This document shows positions 27,075 to 35,422 of a stretch of DNA of 64,000 bases, piece by piece. The first letter of the stretch is position 1, and each line of letters begins with the position of its first letter. The stretch is from Rhizocola hellebori. GTDB lineage: Bacteria; Actinomycetota; Actinomycetes; Mycobacteriales; Micromonosporaceae. Position numbers and translations under genes: made by a program. The stretch spans positions 1-64,000 of the forward strand of contig NZ_BONY01000016.1 of assembly GCF_016862955.1 (NCBI RefSeq), given 5' to 3'. Under the pieces are notes generated by a model. That model was given only the letters and a program-made list of their open reading frames with translations, ran no database searches and was not told the DNA's origin.

Positions 27075-27790
27075 TTCTTCTCTCCCGCCCGGATGAGGTT
27101 AAGGAACGCCTGGTCCAGATCCTCGGTGCCGGCCGCCGCTTTGACCGCGGCCGGGGTGTCATCGGCGATGAGCTTGCCCTCGCGGATCAGGAGCAGACGG
27201 TCGCATCTGTTCGCCTCGTCCATCACGTGACTGGACACCAGCAGGGTGGCCCCGTCTTCGGCGAACTTGCGGAAACGGGCCCACAGCTCGTCGCGCAGCA
27301 CGGGGTCCTGACCGACCGTGGGCTCATCGAGGATGAGGATCTTGGGCTGGCTGACGATCGCGCAGGCGAGCGAGGCGCGCGCCCGCTGCCCGCCGGACAG
27401 GTCGCCGACCAGCTGGGTGGCGGCGTCAGCCAGGCCGACATCGCTGACCGCGGAATCGGCGGTGCTGGAGTCGAGGCCATAGAGGGAGGCGAAATATCTG
27501 GCGTTCTCGCGAACGGTCAGGTCGGCATAAACGCTGGGGGCCTGGGTGAGGTAGCCCAGCTCGCGGCGCAACGCGGCGTCACCAGCCGCCTTGCCCAGCA
27601 CCGTGACCGTGCCGGAGGCGACTATCTGCACGCCAACGATGGCCCGCATGAGGGTGGTCTTGCCACTGCCGGAAGGGCCGAGCAACCCGGTGACGGTGCC
27701 CGCCGGCACGGAGCAGTTGAAGCGGTCGAGGACCGTTCGCTTGCCCCTTTTAACGACGAGGTCCTTGACCTCGATCGCGGTGTTCTCCAT
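27071..27790 (-). CDS. ABC transporter ATP-binding protein
   Basis: A 239 aa DrrA-like ATPase powering the ABC-2 permease. Walker A LLGPSGSGKTT, signature DLSGGQRARASLA, Walker B ILILDEPTVGQDP and the switch His in LLVSSHVMDEA are all canonical. Start MENTAIEVKDLVVKRG at 27790 is preferred over 27826. It follows a TAGCGT box by seven bases (leaderless layout), and that box lies inside the palindrome at 27792-27811. First gene of an exporter operon with permease and TetR regulator. Confidence 0.93.
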   Translation of the reverse strand: MENTAIEVKDLVVKRGKRTVLDRFNCSVPAGTVTGLLGPSGSGKTTLMRAIVGVQIVASGTVTVLGKAAGDAALRRELGYLTQAPSVYADLTVRENARYFASLYGLDSSTADSAVSDVGLADAATQLVGDLSGGQRARASLACAIVSQPKILILDEPTVGQDPVLRDELWARFRKFAEDGATLLVSSHVMDEANRCDRLLLIREGKLIADDTPAAVKAAAGTEDLDQAFLNLIRAGEKK

Positions 27791-27791
27791 A

Positions 27792-27811
27792 AATTCAACG
27801 CTAGTTGAATT
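27792..27811. promoter_or_regulatory. Palindromic operator, probably for the adjacent TetR regulator
   Basis: AATTCAAC and GTTGAATT form a perfect 8-base inverted repeat around GCTA. It covers the predicted -10 box (TAGCGT on the minus strand) and ends one base before the ATPase start codon, so binding would block transcription of the exporter-TetR operon. Such AT-rich palindromes of about 20 bases are typical TetR operators. Confidence 0.72.
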
Positions 27812-27850
27812 ACTGGCGGAGGGCAAGCACGATATGTAGGATCACCCGCG

Positions 27851-28573
27851 ATGAAGCCTCTAGCTGTGATCAGCGGCGGTGGAACAGGCATCGGTGCCGC
27901 CATCGCCAGAACCCTTTCCGCAGAAGGATTCGATCTCCTTTTGGTGGGCCGCCGCCCCGAGCCTCTCGCCGAAACGGCATCCACATTGGAAGGGGCGGCC
28001 ACCGTGGCGGCCGACCTTCGCGACCCGTCCGCCGCCGCTTCGGTGCTCGCCGCGGTGGGCGAGCGTGAGGTCGCCGCGATCGTCAACAACGCGGGCGGCT
28101 ACCTTGGCCGGGCCGACGACGAGCTGCCGACCATCGCCCAGCAATGGCGGGACACCTTTGACACCAACGTTCTCACCGCGGTCGTGCTGACCGAGGCGCT
28201 CCTGCCGCGCCTGGCCCGCCCCGGCGGCCGCGTCATTCTGTTCTCCTCGATCGCGGCTCAGCGCGGCGGCGGAGGGCCGTATTCCGCGGCCAAGGCCGCC
28301 TTACACGGCTGGGCGCTCGATCTGGCTGTGCAGCTCGGGCCGGAGGGCGTGACCGCCAACGTGATCTCGCCCGGCTTCGTGGAGGACACGGAGTTCTTCG
28401 CCGGGCGCATGACCGAACAGGGCTACGCCTCCCGCGTCGGAGCGACCCTGGTCGGCCGGGCCGGCAAGCCCGACGAAATCGCGCAAACCGTGCGCTGGCT
28501 GGTCGGACCATCCGGCGGCTACGTGACCGGGCAGATCATCAACGTCAACGGCGGCAGCGTCCTCGGCCGCTAG
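27851..28573 (+). CDS. Short-chain dehydrogenase/reductase (SDR)
   Basis: NAD(P)-dependent oxidoreductase of the classical SDR family, 240 aa. Visible are the cofactor motif SGGGTGIGAAIA, the NNAGG motif, catalytic Ser in LFSSIAAQ, the catalytic YSAAK, and a C-terminal GQIINVNGGSVL as in FabG-like members. Substrate unknown. TAGGAT eight bases before ATG 27851 suggests a leaderless start. It is divergent from the ABC operon, so the operator palindrome might affect it too. Confidence 0.9.
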   Translation: MKPLAVISGGGTGIGAAIARTLSAEGFDLLLVGRRPEPLAETASTLEGAATVAADLRDPSAAASVLAAVGEREVAAIVNNAGGYLGRADDELPTIAQQWRDTFDTNVLTAVVLTEALLPRLARPGGRVILFSSIAAQRGGGGPYSAAKAALHGWALDLAVQLGPEGVTANVISPGFVEDTEFFAGRMTEQGYASRVGATLVGRAGKPDEIAQTVRWLVGPSGGYVTGQIINVNGGSVLGR

Positions 28574-28601
28574 GGCCTGCGAGGTGGGTTGCTGCTGGCG
28601 C

Positions 28602-28666
28602 CCTTTGCTCTGCACCCATAGGCGCAACTTCATGGTCAATGTGCGTGTATGGGTGCAGAGCAAAGG
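28602..28666. repeat. Perfect 19-base inverted repeat
   Basis: CCTTTGCTCTGCACCCATA at 28602-28620 is exactly repeated in inverted form at 28648-28666, separated by 27 bases; the spacer also has a short GCGCA/TGCGT pairing. It starts about 30 bases after the SDR stop and could be a terminator or a mobile or repetitive palindromic unit. No T-run follows. Confidence 0.8.
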
Positions 28667-28832
28667 TGCGCGGAGAGCACACCTTCCGCTGGTCGGCGGC
28701 GCAGCCGCCGGGCGCAACCACGCACGGCGGTCGCGTTGCCGCCGGGAGGAACGGCGCCCGACCCCGACGGGCCGACGCAAGGAAAAGGCCCCTCCGCCGC
28801 ATGCCGCTCCACCTTCGCCGCCGCGCACGATC

Positions 28833-28898
28833 GTCGCGATTTCGAGGAAAACGTTGCTACAGCGGGAGTGGATCGCGCGTCTTCCCCGAAATCGTGGC
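28833..28898. repeat. Imperfect palindromic element (copy 2, TTCGGGGAA family)
   Basis: 28833-28853 and the reverse complement of 28878-28898 agree at 17 of 21 positions, with the shared core CGATTTCGGGGAA (one arm has A for G). The layout and core match the element at 8044-8109 in the mannosyltransferase gene, so this looks like a dispersed family. Confidence 0.65.
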
Positions 28899-28935
28899 CA
28901 GCCGGCGGTGCGAAAGGCAGAGGCGCGGCAGCCTC

Positions 28936-29062
28936 GTGAGGGGGCGGGCAAGCCGCCGCCGGGCGGAGGGGGAGAGGCGCGGCGGTGTGAGGGCGGTCGG
29001 GCGGTGCGAGGGGTGGGCAAGCCGCCGCCGGGCTGAGAGGGCAGCGCGGCGGCGGCGTGAGG
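28936..29062. repeat. Direct repeat, 69-base period
   Basis: GGGCAAGCCGCCGCCGGGC occurs exactly at 28946-28964 and again at 29015-29033. The flanks are similar (GTGAGG/GCGAGG before, GCGCGGCGG..GTGAGG after), giving two related units of about 57 bases. Confidence 0.75.
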
Positions 29063-29069
29063 ACGGGGA

Positions 29070-29690
29070 TTACAGGGCTAGGACGCGTTCCAGGAAGTCG
29101 CGGTAGCCGCGCATGGCGATGCGCATGGCCTCGGTGTCGGGGTTGGCGTCCTGCTCGTGCGGGTCCAGTGAGACCTGCTCGGCTAGCAGCGCGTCGGCCA
29201 GGGCCTGAACCGCTTCGGCCACAAGGTCCTGCGCCTCGCCGAGCGCGGCTTCGGGCTCGTCGACGAAGTGGGCCTGGATGTCGCGGAAGGCGTCACGGTA
29301 ACGCTCGGCCACGTCGGGATCCCAGACCGCGATGACGGACTCGTCGATGTCCCCGGGGCGCAGCTGCTCGATTTCGTCATCGTCGAGGAAGTCCTCGTAG
29401 TCGTCGTCATCGTCGTAGCCGTCCTCGGCGGCCTCCGCGACCACGGCTAGCTCCTCTTCGGCCTCGTCGAGCTCCGCTTGGGCTTCGTCCAGGCCCGCGT
29501 CGGCCTGGAGCAGGTCCGATTTGGCTTCCGCAATGTCGGCGTGGGCCTCCTCGAGTACGGCCTGCGCCTCCTCGATGATCGCCTGTGCCTGATCATTCTC
29601 GGTGGCCGCCGCATCGTCCGAAGTGGACATGACGTGCGCCGAGATGATCGACGTGCCGTCGTGGGGCGGGACGAACTGTGGATGTGTCAT
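29070..29690 (-). CDS. Acidic Ala/Glu-rich coiled-coil protein
   Basis: A 206 aa cytoplasmic protein of unknown function. Residues about 30-85 are an Ala/Glu heptad-like coiled coil (AIIEEAQAVLEEAHADIAEA). An Asp cluster (GYDDDDDYEDFLDDDE) follows, and then a conserved-looking C-terminal domain (DPDVAERYRDAFRDIQAHF, VDEPEAALGEAQDLVAEAV, MRGYRDFLERVLAL). The last part resembles the C-terminal domain of streptomycete coiled-coil proteins with 'RWxxIQxxFVDDP'. GAGGAG precedes ATG 29690. It is divergent from hisI. Confidence 0.8.
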   Translation of the reverse strand: MTHPQFVPPHDGTSIISAHVMSTSDDAAATENDQAQAIIEEAQAVLEEAHADIAEAKSDLLQADAGLDEAQAELDEAEEELAVVAEAAEDGYDDDDDYEDFLDDDEIEQLRPGDIDESVIAVWDPDVAERYRDAFRDIQAHFVDEPEAALGEAQDLVAEAVQALADALLAEQVSLDPHEQDANPDTEAMRIAMRGYRDFLERVLAL

Positions 29691-29760
29691 GTCTCCTCAG
29701 CTTTCGCGGAAGATGGGGGAGTGACGCCCGTCACGGTACCTGACGAGGCAGAATCACGGG

Positions 29761-30108
29761 ATGGTCCTTGCCCCCGATATCGCCGCTCGGCTCAAACGTG
29801 ATCGCGACGGCCTGGTCGCCGCCGTGGTCCGCCAGCACGACACCGGCGAAGTGCTCATGCTGGCCTGGATGAACGACGACGCGCTAGCGCGTACGCTCGC
29901 CACGGGGCGGGCAACCTACTGGTCACGCAGCCGTGGTGAGCTCTGGGTCAAAGGGGAAACCTCGGGGCACCATCAATACGTCAAGTCCGTCGCGCTCGAC
30001 TGCGACGGTGACGCGCTTCTGGTCAGCGTGGACCAGATCGGCCCGGCCTGCCACACCGGCACCCGCACCTGCTTCACCGACGAACTCCCGCTAGGAGAGC
30101 CGCTATGA
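29761..30108 (+). CDS. hisI: Phosphoribosyl-AMP cyclohydrolase
   Basis: Third step of histidine synthesis, opening the adenine ring of PR-AMP; Zn and Mg dependent. The 115 aa single-domain enzyme has [31 protein letters not shown], the metal-binding DCDGDALL and the Cys pair in [10 protein letters not shown]. The trpE start overlaps its stop (ATGA), so hisI leads a hisI-trpE-trpX operon, as in other actinobacteria. CAGAAT six bases before ATG is a weak -10 candidate. Confidence 0.95.
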   Translation: MVLAPDIAARLKRDRDGLVAAVVRQHDTGEVLMLAWMNDDALARTLATGRATYWSRSRGELWVKGETSGHHQYVKSVALDCDGDALLVSVDQIGPACHTGTRTCFTDELPLGEPL

Positions 30109-31646
30109 CCACCGGCGTTGTCAGCCCCGACCTGCAGACGTTCAAGGCCCAGGCGGCCCGCAGCCGGGTGGTGCCCGTGGTGCGCAGGCTGCTCGCCGAC
30201 GCGGAGACCCCGGTCGGCGTCTACCGCAAGCTCGCCGGAGGTCCGGGGACCTTCCTGCTCGAGTCTGCGGAGCAGGGCGCCTCGGCGGCGGGCACGGCGT
30301 GGTCGCGGTATTCCTTCATCGGGGTACGCAGCGCCGCCACCCTGACCGAGAAGGACGGCAAGGCACGCTGGCTGGGCACGCCCCCCGACGGCGTTCCGGT
30401 CACCGGAGACCCGGTCGAGGTGCTGCGGGCCACCCTCACCGCGCTGGCCGGCGAGACCGACCCCGATCTGGGGCTGCCGCCGCTGACCGGTGGGCTGGTG
30501 GGCTTCCTCGCCTACGACCTCATCCGCAGCTTCGAGCGCCTGCCCGATCTGGCGCACAACGACCTCAACGTGCCCGACCTGGGGCTGTTCCTCGCCACCG
30601 ATCTGGTGGTGCTCGACCACTATCTCGGCCAGGCCATCATCGTGGCCAACGCGATCCTGCCGCGCAAGGCGACCGGCACTCAGGTCGCGGCCGCCTACCA
30701 CCACGCGGTCGGCCGTCTCGACGCGATGACGACCTCGCTTTCACGGCCGACCCCGCCGATGGTCTCCACCGTGGACAACAAACGCGTCGCCGAGCTGAAC
30801 TCACGTACCCCGGAAGGGGAACACGGCAAGGCGGTCGACGCCGCTAAAGAGGAGATCCGGGCCGGCGAGTGTTTCCAGATCGTGGTGTCGCAACGGTTTG
30901 AGACCTATACCAACGCCGATCCCTTTGACATCTACCGGGTTCTGCGTGCCACCAACCCGAGTCCCTATATGTATCTGCTTCGCTTCGACGACTTCGACAT
31001 CGTGGGCTCCTCGCCGGAGGCGCACCTGAAAATCGTCAACCGTGAGGACGGCAAGCGGCAGGCCCTGCTGCATCCGATCGCGGGGACGAAGCCGCGCGGG
31101 GAGACCCCGGCCGAGGACGCCGCGCTCGGGGCGGAGCTGCTCGCCGATCCGAAAGAGCGCGCAGAGCACGTGATGCTGGTGGACTTGGGCCGCAACGACC
31201 TCGGACGGGTATGCCGGCCGGGCACGGTGCAGGTTCCGGAGTTCTTCACCGTCGAGCGGTACAGCCACGTGATGCACATCGTCTCCACGGTGGTGGGCGA
31301 GCTTCGCGACGACTGCACCGCCGTCGACGCGATCGCCGCCACCTTCCCGGCCGGAACCCTTTCTGGCGCGCCAAAAGTCAGGGCGATGGAAATCATCGAA
31401 CAGCTCGAGCCGACCAGGCGCGGGCTTTACGGTGGCACCGTGGGATATTTCGGCTTCGGCGGTGACCTCGACATGGCCATCGCCATTCGCACCGCGTTGC
31501 TGCGCGACGGGAAGGCCTTCGTTCAGGCCGGCGGCGGCATCGTCGCCGACTCGGACCCGTGGCTGGAGGAGCTGGAGTCCCGCAACAAGGCCATGGCAGT
31601 GCTGGCGGCGATCGCCACCGCGGAGACTTTACAGGCGGCAAGATGA
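30105..31646 (+). CDS. trpE: Anthranilate synthase component I
   Basis: Converts chorismate, with ammonia from the glutaminase subunit, to anthranilate, the first committed step to tryptophan. The 513 aa protein carries the allosteric tryptophan-binding LLES motif ([10 protein letters not shown]) near residue 50, and the chorismate-binding core with [32 protein letters not shown] and [18 protein letters not shown]. So it should be feedback inhibited. No trpG is in the window. ATGA overlaps link it to hisI and to the next membrane protein. Confidence 0.96.
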   Translation: MTTGVVSPDLQTFKAQAARSRVVPVVRRLLADAETPVGVYRKLAGGPGTFLLESAEQGASAAGTAWSRYSFIGVRSAATLTEKDGKARWLGTPPDGVPVTGDPVEVLRATLTALAGETDPDLGLPPLTGGLVGFLAYDLIRSFERLPDLAHNDLNVPDLGLFLATDLVVLDHYLGQAIIVANAILPRKATGTQVAAAYHHAVGRLDAMTTSLSRPTPPMVSTVDNKRVAELNSRTPEGEHGKAVDAAKEEIRAGECFQIVVSQRFETYTNADPFDIYRVLRATNPSPYMYLLRFDDFDIVGSSPEAHLKIVNREDGKRQALLHPIAGTKPRGETPAEDAALGAELLADPKERAEHVMLVDLGRNDLGRVCRPGTVQVPEFFTVERYSHVMHIVSTVVGELRDDCTAVDAIAATFPAGTLSGAPKVRAMEIIEQLEPTRRGLYGGTVGYFGFGGDLDMAIAIRTALLRDGKAFVQAGGGIVADSDPWLEELESRNKAMAVLAAIATAETLQAAR

Positions 31647-32026
31647 TTCGATCCCGAGTGATTTCGTTGACCCTGTGCGTGATCGGCGCCGGGCTCATCT
31701 GGTTCAACCCCAGCGACCAGCTGCGCGACGGCACCCGAGCCGTTTCGTTGCTGACGCTGGCCGGCGTGGGTGCGCTGATCGCCACCCGCGGCCTGTTGCG
31801 GCGCATCGTCTCGATCGTCGTGGTGCTCTCCGGGCTGTGGCTGATTCTGAGCGGCACGGTGCTGTGCATCGTGGCCGGCATCACCGTGGTGGCGGGTGGC
31901 TTCATCGCGCTGGCCACCAGCGCCACCTGGCCGGAGATGGGCACGCGCTATGAGCGGGCGGCGAAGGTGGAGAAGACCGACCTGTGGGCGGCGCTCGACC
32001 GAGGTGAAGATCCGACGGCCCGGTGA
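31643..32026 (+). CDS. Trp biosynthesis-associated membrane protein (Trp_oprn_chp)
   Basis: A 127 aa protein with three or four membrane helices (ISLTLCVIGAGLIWF, AVSLLTLAGVGALIATRG, IVSIVVVLSGLWLILSG, and a fourth). It is located directly after trpE as in many actinobacteria (Rv1610 in M. tuberculosis), which is the basis of its family name; biochemical role unknown. The C-terminal tail ERAAKVEKTDLWAALDRGEDP is typical. ATG overlaps the trpE stop and its own stop overlaps the next gene (GTGA). Confidence 0.9.
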   Translation: MIRSRVISLTLCVIGAGLIWFNPSDQLRDGTRAVSLLTLAGVGALIATRGLLRRIVSIVVVLSGLWLILSGTVLCIVAGITVVAGGFIALATSATWPEMGTRYERAAKVEKTDLWAALDRGEDPTAR

Positions 32027-32835
32027 GGGTCGGGCACGAGGAAGGCCCGGCCAAGGTCCGGGCGATGGTGCAGACCGGCGTGGCCGAGCTGGTACCCGAC
32101 CCCGATGTGCCCGAAGCGTGGACGCTGCTCATCAACGGCGTCGCCCAGTCACACGTGGACCTCAACGATCCGCAGATGATCGCGTTCGACTATGTGCGGC
32201 GGATAGTCGACATCATCGAGGTTCTGGCCCCCGCCGGCCCGCTTGAGGTGCTTCACCTCGGGGCGGGCGCGATGACCCTGCCGCGCTGCCTGGCCGTGAC
32301 GCGTCCGGGCAGCGTGCAACGGGTGGTCGAGATCGACTCGGAGCTGCTCGATTTTGTGCGGCTTCGGCTGCCGCTGCCGGATTCGAGCGAGATCGAGATC
32401 GTGATCGGGGACGCGGCACGCGAGCTGGAGGCGGCCCCGACCGACGGCTACGACGTCATCGTGGCGGACGTGTTCCAAGGCTCGAAAGTGCCCGAGCAGG
32501 TCGCCACGCCCGAGTTCGCGCAGGCTGCGGCCAGGGTGCTGCGACCCGGCGGGTGTTATGTGGCCAACATCATGGATGGGCCGCCGCTGACCTTCGCGCG
32601 GGCACAGACGGCCCGCCTTCGTGACGCCTTCGCCGACGTGGCGGTGATTTCGGACGCCAGCGTGCTCAGAGGTCGCCGGCTAGGCAATCTCCTGCTGGTC
32701 GCGGGCGTCGGGGTCGGTTTCCGGCCGCTGGTGCGCCGCCTGGCCGCGGACCCCTTCGCGACCCGCATCGAGGTCGGCGACAAGCTCGATCGCTTCGTCA
32801 ACAGCCGCAAGACGGGCTCTGCCAGCGAGCGCTGA
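32023..32835 (+). CDS. Spermidine-synthase-like methyltransferase-fold protein
   Basis: A 270 aa Rossmann protein of the spermine/spermidine-synthase superfamily. It shows LLINGVAQSHVDLNDP near the start, the nucleotide-binding VLHLGAGAMTLPR, an acidic VVEIDSELLDFVR, and the DVFQGSKVP segment where aminopropyl transferases have the catalytic Asp (VADVFQG). Polyamine synthesis is possible, but many actinobacterial relatives are of unknown function. GTG 32023 overlaps the preceding stop (GTGA), placing it in the hisI-trpE operon. Confidence 0.85.
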   Translation: MRVGHEEGPAKVRAMVQTGVAELVPDPDVPEAWTLLINGVAQSHVDLNDPQMIAFDYVRRIVDIIEVLAPAGPLEVLHLGAGAMTLPRCLAVTRPGSVQRVVEIDSELLDFVRLRLPLPDSSEIEIVIGDAARELEAAPTDGYDVIVADVFQGSKVPEQVATPEFAQAAARVLRPGGCYVANIMDGPPLTFARAQTARLRDAFADVAVISDASVLRGRRLGNLLLVAGVGVGFRPLVRRLAADPFATRIEVGDKLDRFVNSRKTGSASER

Positions 32836-32836
32836 G

Positions 32837-33187
32837 CTAGCCGAGGTCGGCGCCCGCGCTGGTGGGCAGGTCGGTGGCCTTTCGGTCCTGGAACTTGCCG
32901 CGGTTGAAGCCGTATTTGCGGATGGCGGCCTCGCTGGTGAAGTAGCGCTTCTCCCCGTTGTTCACGAGGTAGCCCTTGCCGTCGACGATGGCGAGGTAGG
33001 CGTCGCCGCTGATGGCCGGCCCGCCCTCGCGGCGAAGCTGTTGCAGCTTTGCCGTGTCTATGGTCGTGGCGTTGCTCGCATCGAAGATTTCACTGTTCTC
33101 GATCATGCTGAGCCTGCCGTCGATGACGACGAACATGAGACCCGTGCCGTCCTCTCGTATGAGGGTTCCGTCCCGATATTCCATCAT
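32837..33187 (-). CDS. Two-repeat small protein (possible extracytoplasmic-type beta repeat)
   Basis: A 116 aa protein of unknown function. Two similar units are seen: DGTLIREDGTGLMFVVIDG followed by a short helical part, and GDAYLAIVDGKGYLVNNGEK followed by FTSEAAIRKYGFNRGKFQ. The second matches the pattern of surface-protein repeats that read 'G.lir.. .vYlie.GkrR.i.d..tf.a.Gf...'. No signal peptide is evident. GGAAGGAA precedes ATG 33187. It is on the opposite strand between the trpE and trpC blocks. Its DNA and upstream region look somewhat richer in A/T than the neighbours, hinting at later insertion. Confidence 0.72.
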   Translation of the reverse strand: MMEYRDGTLIREDGTGLMFVVIDGRLSMIENSEIFDASNATTIDTAKLQQLRREGGPAISGDAYLAIVDGKGYLVNNGEKRYFTSEAAIRKYGFNRGKFQDRKATDLPTSAGADLG

Positions 33188-33288
33188 TTGTTCCTTCCGG
33201 ATGATTCCCTCTGATCGCATCGAAAGCATATTTTTCGGGCACGCGGTACGCCTGGGTATCCAGAATTTTCAATAACGGCACGGCATAA

Positions 33289-33313
33289 GGGGGTGCGCAT
33301 TATGCACCACCCC
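33289..33313. promoter_or_regulatory. Short hairpin/operator-like palindrome upstream of trpC
   Basis: GGGGGTGC and GCACCACCCC flank a short GCATTAT centre, giving an imperfect inverted repeat about 65 bases before the trpC start. It may be a regulator site or the end of the minus-strand leader. No run of Trp codons or attenuator pair is seen. Confidence 0.3.
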
Positions 33314-33376
33314 GACAGGTGAGGCACGCCATACCCCGCAGACCTTGCGCAATCTCAAGCGACCTAGCATCGGGCC

Positions 33377-34216
33377 ATGGCACCCGGAGACGACCAAAGC
33401 ACCGGCGGTAACGTGCTGGACGAGATCATCGCGGGCGTCCGTGAGGACGTGGAGGCGCGTCAGCAACGCGTATCCATCGATGAGCTCAAGAAGCTGGCCG
33501 CTGTCGCGGCCCCACCGCACGACGCCTACGCGGCATTGCGCCAGCCCGGTGTCGGCGTGATAGCGGAGGTCAAACGCTCCTCGCCGTCGAAGGGCACGCT
33601 GGCCGAGATCCCCGATCCGGCGGAGCTGGCGAGCGAGTACGCGGCCGGCGGCGCGCGCTGTGTGAGCGTGCTCACCGAGGGGCGATGGTTCGGCGGCTCT
33701 CTGGAGGACCTAGCCGCTGTCCGGGCCCGCATCGACATCCCCGTGCTGCGCAAGGACTTCATCGTGTCCGCGTACCAGGTGCACGAGGCCCGCGCGTGGG
33801 GCGCGGATCTGTGCCTGCTCATCGTGGCGGCCCTCGAGCAGAAGGTGCTCACCGGTCTGCTCGACCGGGTCGAGTCGCTGGGCATGACCGCGCTGGTCGA
33901 GGTGCACACCGAAGAGGAAGCCGACCGCGCGCTGGAGGCCGGGGCGAAGGTCATCGGCGTCAACGCCCGCGATCTGCGCACGCTTGAGGTGGACCGATCG
34001 GTCTTCGAGCGCATCGCGCCGGGCATGCCCAACCACGTTGTTAAGATCGCCGAGTCCGGGGTGCGCGGGCCCCTGGACCTGATCCGCTATGCCAGCGCCG
34101 GGGCCGATGCCGTCCTCGTCGGCGAGGGCCTTGTCACGCAGAAGAGCCCGCGTGACGCCGTGGCCGAGCTCGTCAACGCCGGAAACCATCCCGCCACCCC
34201 GCGCCCAGCTCGCTAG
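33377..34216 (+). CDS. trpC: Indole-3-glycerol phosphate synthase
   Basis: Closes the indole ring in tryptophan synthesis. The 279 aa TIM barrel has the expected blocks: [13 protein letters not shown] (catalytic Lys), [63 protein letters not shown] and [13 protein letters not shown] 33377 is exactly six bases after TAGCAT, so the transcript is probably leaderless and separate from trpE. trpB follows after nine bases. Confidence 0.96.
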   Translation: MAPGDDQSTGGNVLDEIIAGVREDVEARQQRVSIDELKKLAAVAAPPHDAYAALRQPGVGVIAEVKRSSPSKGTLAEIPDPAELASEYAAGGARCVSVLTEGRWFGGSLEDLAAVRARIDIPVLRKDFIVSAYQVHEARAWGADLCLLIVAALEQKVLTGLLDRVESLGMTALVEVHTEEEADRALEAGAKVIGVNARDLRTLEVDRSVFERIAPGMPNHVVKIAESGVRGPLDLIRYASAGADAVLVGEGLVTQKSPRDAVAELVNAGNHPATPRPAR

Positions 34217-34225
34217 GAGGCTGCA

Positions 34226-35422
34226 GTGCTGCCCGACGACACTGGCCACTTTGGACCTTTCGGTGGGCGATTTGTCCCCGAAGCCCTCATCTCCGCGCTC
34301 GACGAGCTGGATGCCCACTATCGCAAGGCCATGACCGACCCCGAATTCATGGGTGAGTTCGAAGGCATGCTGCGCGACTATGCCGGTACCCCATCAATGC
34401 TCTATGAAGCCAAGAGGCTCTCCGCGCACGCGGGGGCACGGATCCTGCTCAAGCGGGAAGACCTCAACCACACCGGGGCGCACAAGGTGCGCAACGTGCT
34501 CGGCCAGGCGCTGCTGACCAAGCGCATGGGCAAGCCGCGGGTCATCGCCGAAACCGGGGCCGGTCAGCACGGCGTGGCCAGTGCCACCGCCTGCGCCTAC
34601 CTCGACCTCGAGTGCGTCGTGTACATGGGCAAGGTCGACACCGAGCGGCAGGCGCTGAACGTGGCGCGCATGCACATGCTCGGCGCGACCGTGGTGCCGG
34701 TCACGACCGGGTCGCAGACGCTCAAGGACGCCATCAACGAGGCGCTGCGCGACTGGGTGACCAATGTGGACAACACCCATTACCTGCTGGGCACCGCGGC
34801 TGGGCCGCATCCCTTCCCGGCGATGGTGCGCGATTTCGTGCGCGGCATAGGCGTGGAGACGCGGGCGCAGATGCTCGAGCGCTTCGGCGAGCTACCCGAT
34901 GCGGTGGCGGCTTGTGTCGGCGGCGGCTCCAACGCGATCGGCATGTTCCACGCGTTCATCGACGACGAATCGGTGCGGCTGCTGGGCTATGAGGCCGGCG
35001 GCGATGGCGTGGAGACCGGGCGGCACGCGGCCAGCATCACCGGCGGCGCCTACGGCGTGCTGCACGGCGCGCGCACCTATCTGCTGCAGGACGAGGACGG
35101 CCAGACCGTCGAGTCCCACTCCATCTCGGCGGGCCTGGACTATCCGGCCGTCGGCCCCGAACACGCCTACCTTCACCAGACCGGGCGTGGCACCTATGAG
35201 CCGGTGACCGACGCCGAGGCGATGGAGGCCTTCGCGTTGCTGTGCAAGACCGAGGGCATCATCCCGGCCATCGAAAGCGCCCACGCGCTAGCGGGTGCGC
35301 TGCGCTCGATCCCCGCCCTGCGTGCGCAGCTGGGCCGGGAGCCGGTGGTCGTGGTGAACCTTTCCGGCCGCGGTGACAAGGACATGCACACCGCCATCGA
35401 CTACTTTGGACTGTTCTCATGA
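34226..35422 (+). CDS. trpB: Tryptophan synthase beta chain
   Basis: PLP subunit that joins indole with serine. The 398 aa sequence shows [14 protein letters not shown] at the start, the PLP lysine in [11 protein letters not shown], the GAGQHGVA segment, and the phosphate-binding [15 protein letters not shown] 34226 sits behind AGGAGG. It is coupled to trpA (ATGA overlap) for the alpha2beta2 complex. Confidence 0.97.
   Translation: MLPDDTGHFGPFGGRFVPEALISALDELDAHYRKAMTDPEFMGEFEGMLRDYAGTPSMLYEAKRLSAHAGARILLKREDLNHTGAHKVRNVLGQALLTKRMGKPRVIAETGAGQHGVASATACAYLDLECVVYMGKVDTERQALNVARMHMLGATVVPVTTGSQTLKDAINEALRDWVTNVDNTHYLLGTAAGPHPFPAMVRDFVRGIGVETRAQMLERFGELPDAVAACVGGGSNAIGMFHAFIDDESVRLLGYEAGGDGVETGRHAASITGGAYGVLHGARTYLLQDEDGQTVESHSISAGLDYPAVGPEHAYLHQTGRGTYEPVTDAEAMEAFALLCKTEGIIPAIESAHALAGALRSIPALRAQLGREPVVVVNLSGRGDKDMHTAIDYFGLFS

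Larger units (their letters stand above)
28574..29069. other. Non-coding stretch of about 500 bases with repeats
   Basis: No convincing gene is present on either strand; open frames here are Arg/Pro/Gly-rich and lack family patterns. The stretch holds a 19-base perfect inverted repeat, a second copy of the TTCGGGGAA palindromic element and a 69-base-period direct repeat, listed separately. It separates the SDR gene (plus) from the acidic protein gene (minus), so both genes end here. Confidence 0.7.

Noticed and set aside
28946-29033. CRISPR-like array from the repeated GGGCAAGCCGCCGCCGGGC
   Set aside because: Only two copies, GC-rich similar spacers and no cas genes nearby.
28639-29106. Long plus-strand open frames in the 28.6-29.1 kb stretch
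   Set aside because: Products are Arg/Pro/Gly-rich without any family pattern; they arise from GC-rich repeats.
33188-33376. Trp attenuator or leader peptide before trpC
   Set aside because: No run of TGG codons and no terminator/antiterminator pair; the gene seems to have a leaderless promoter.
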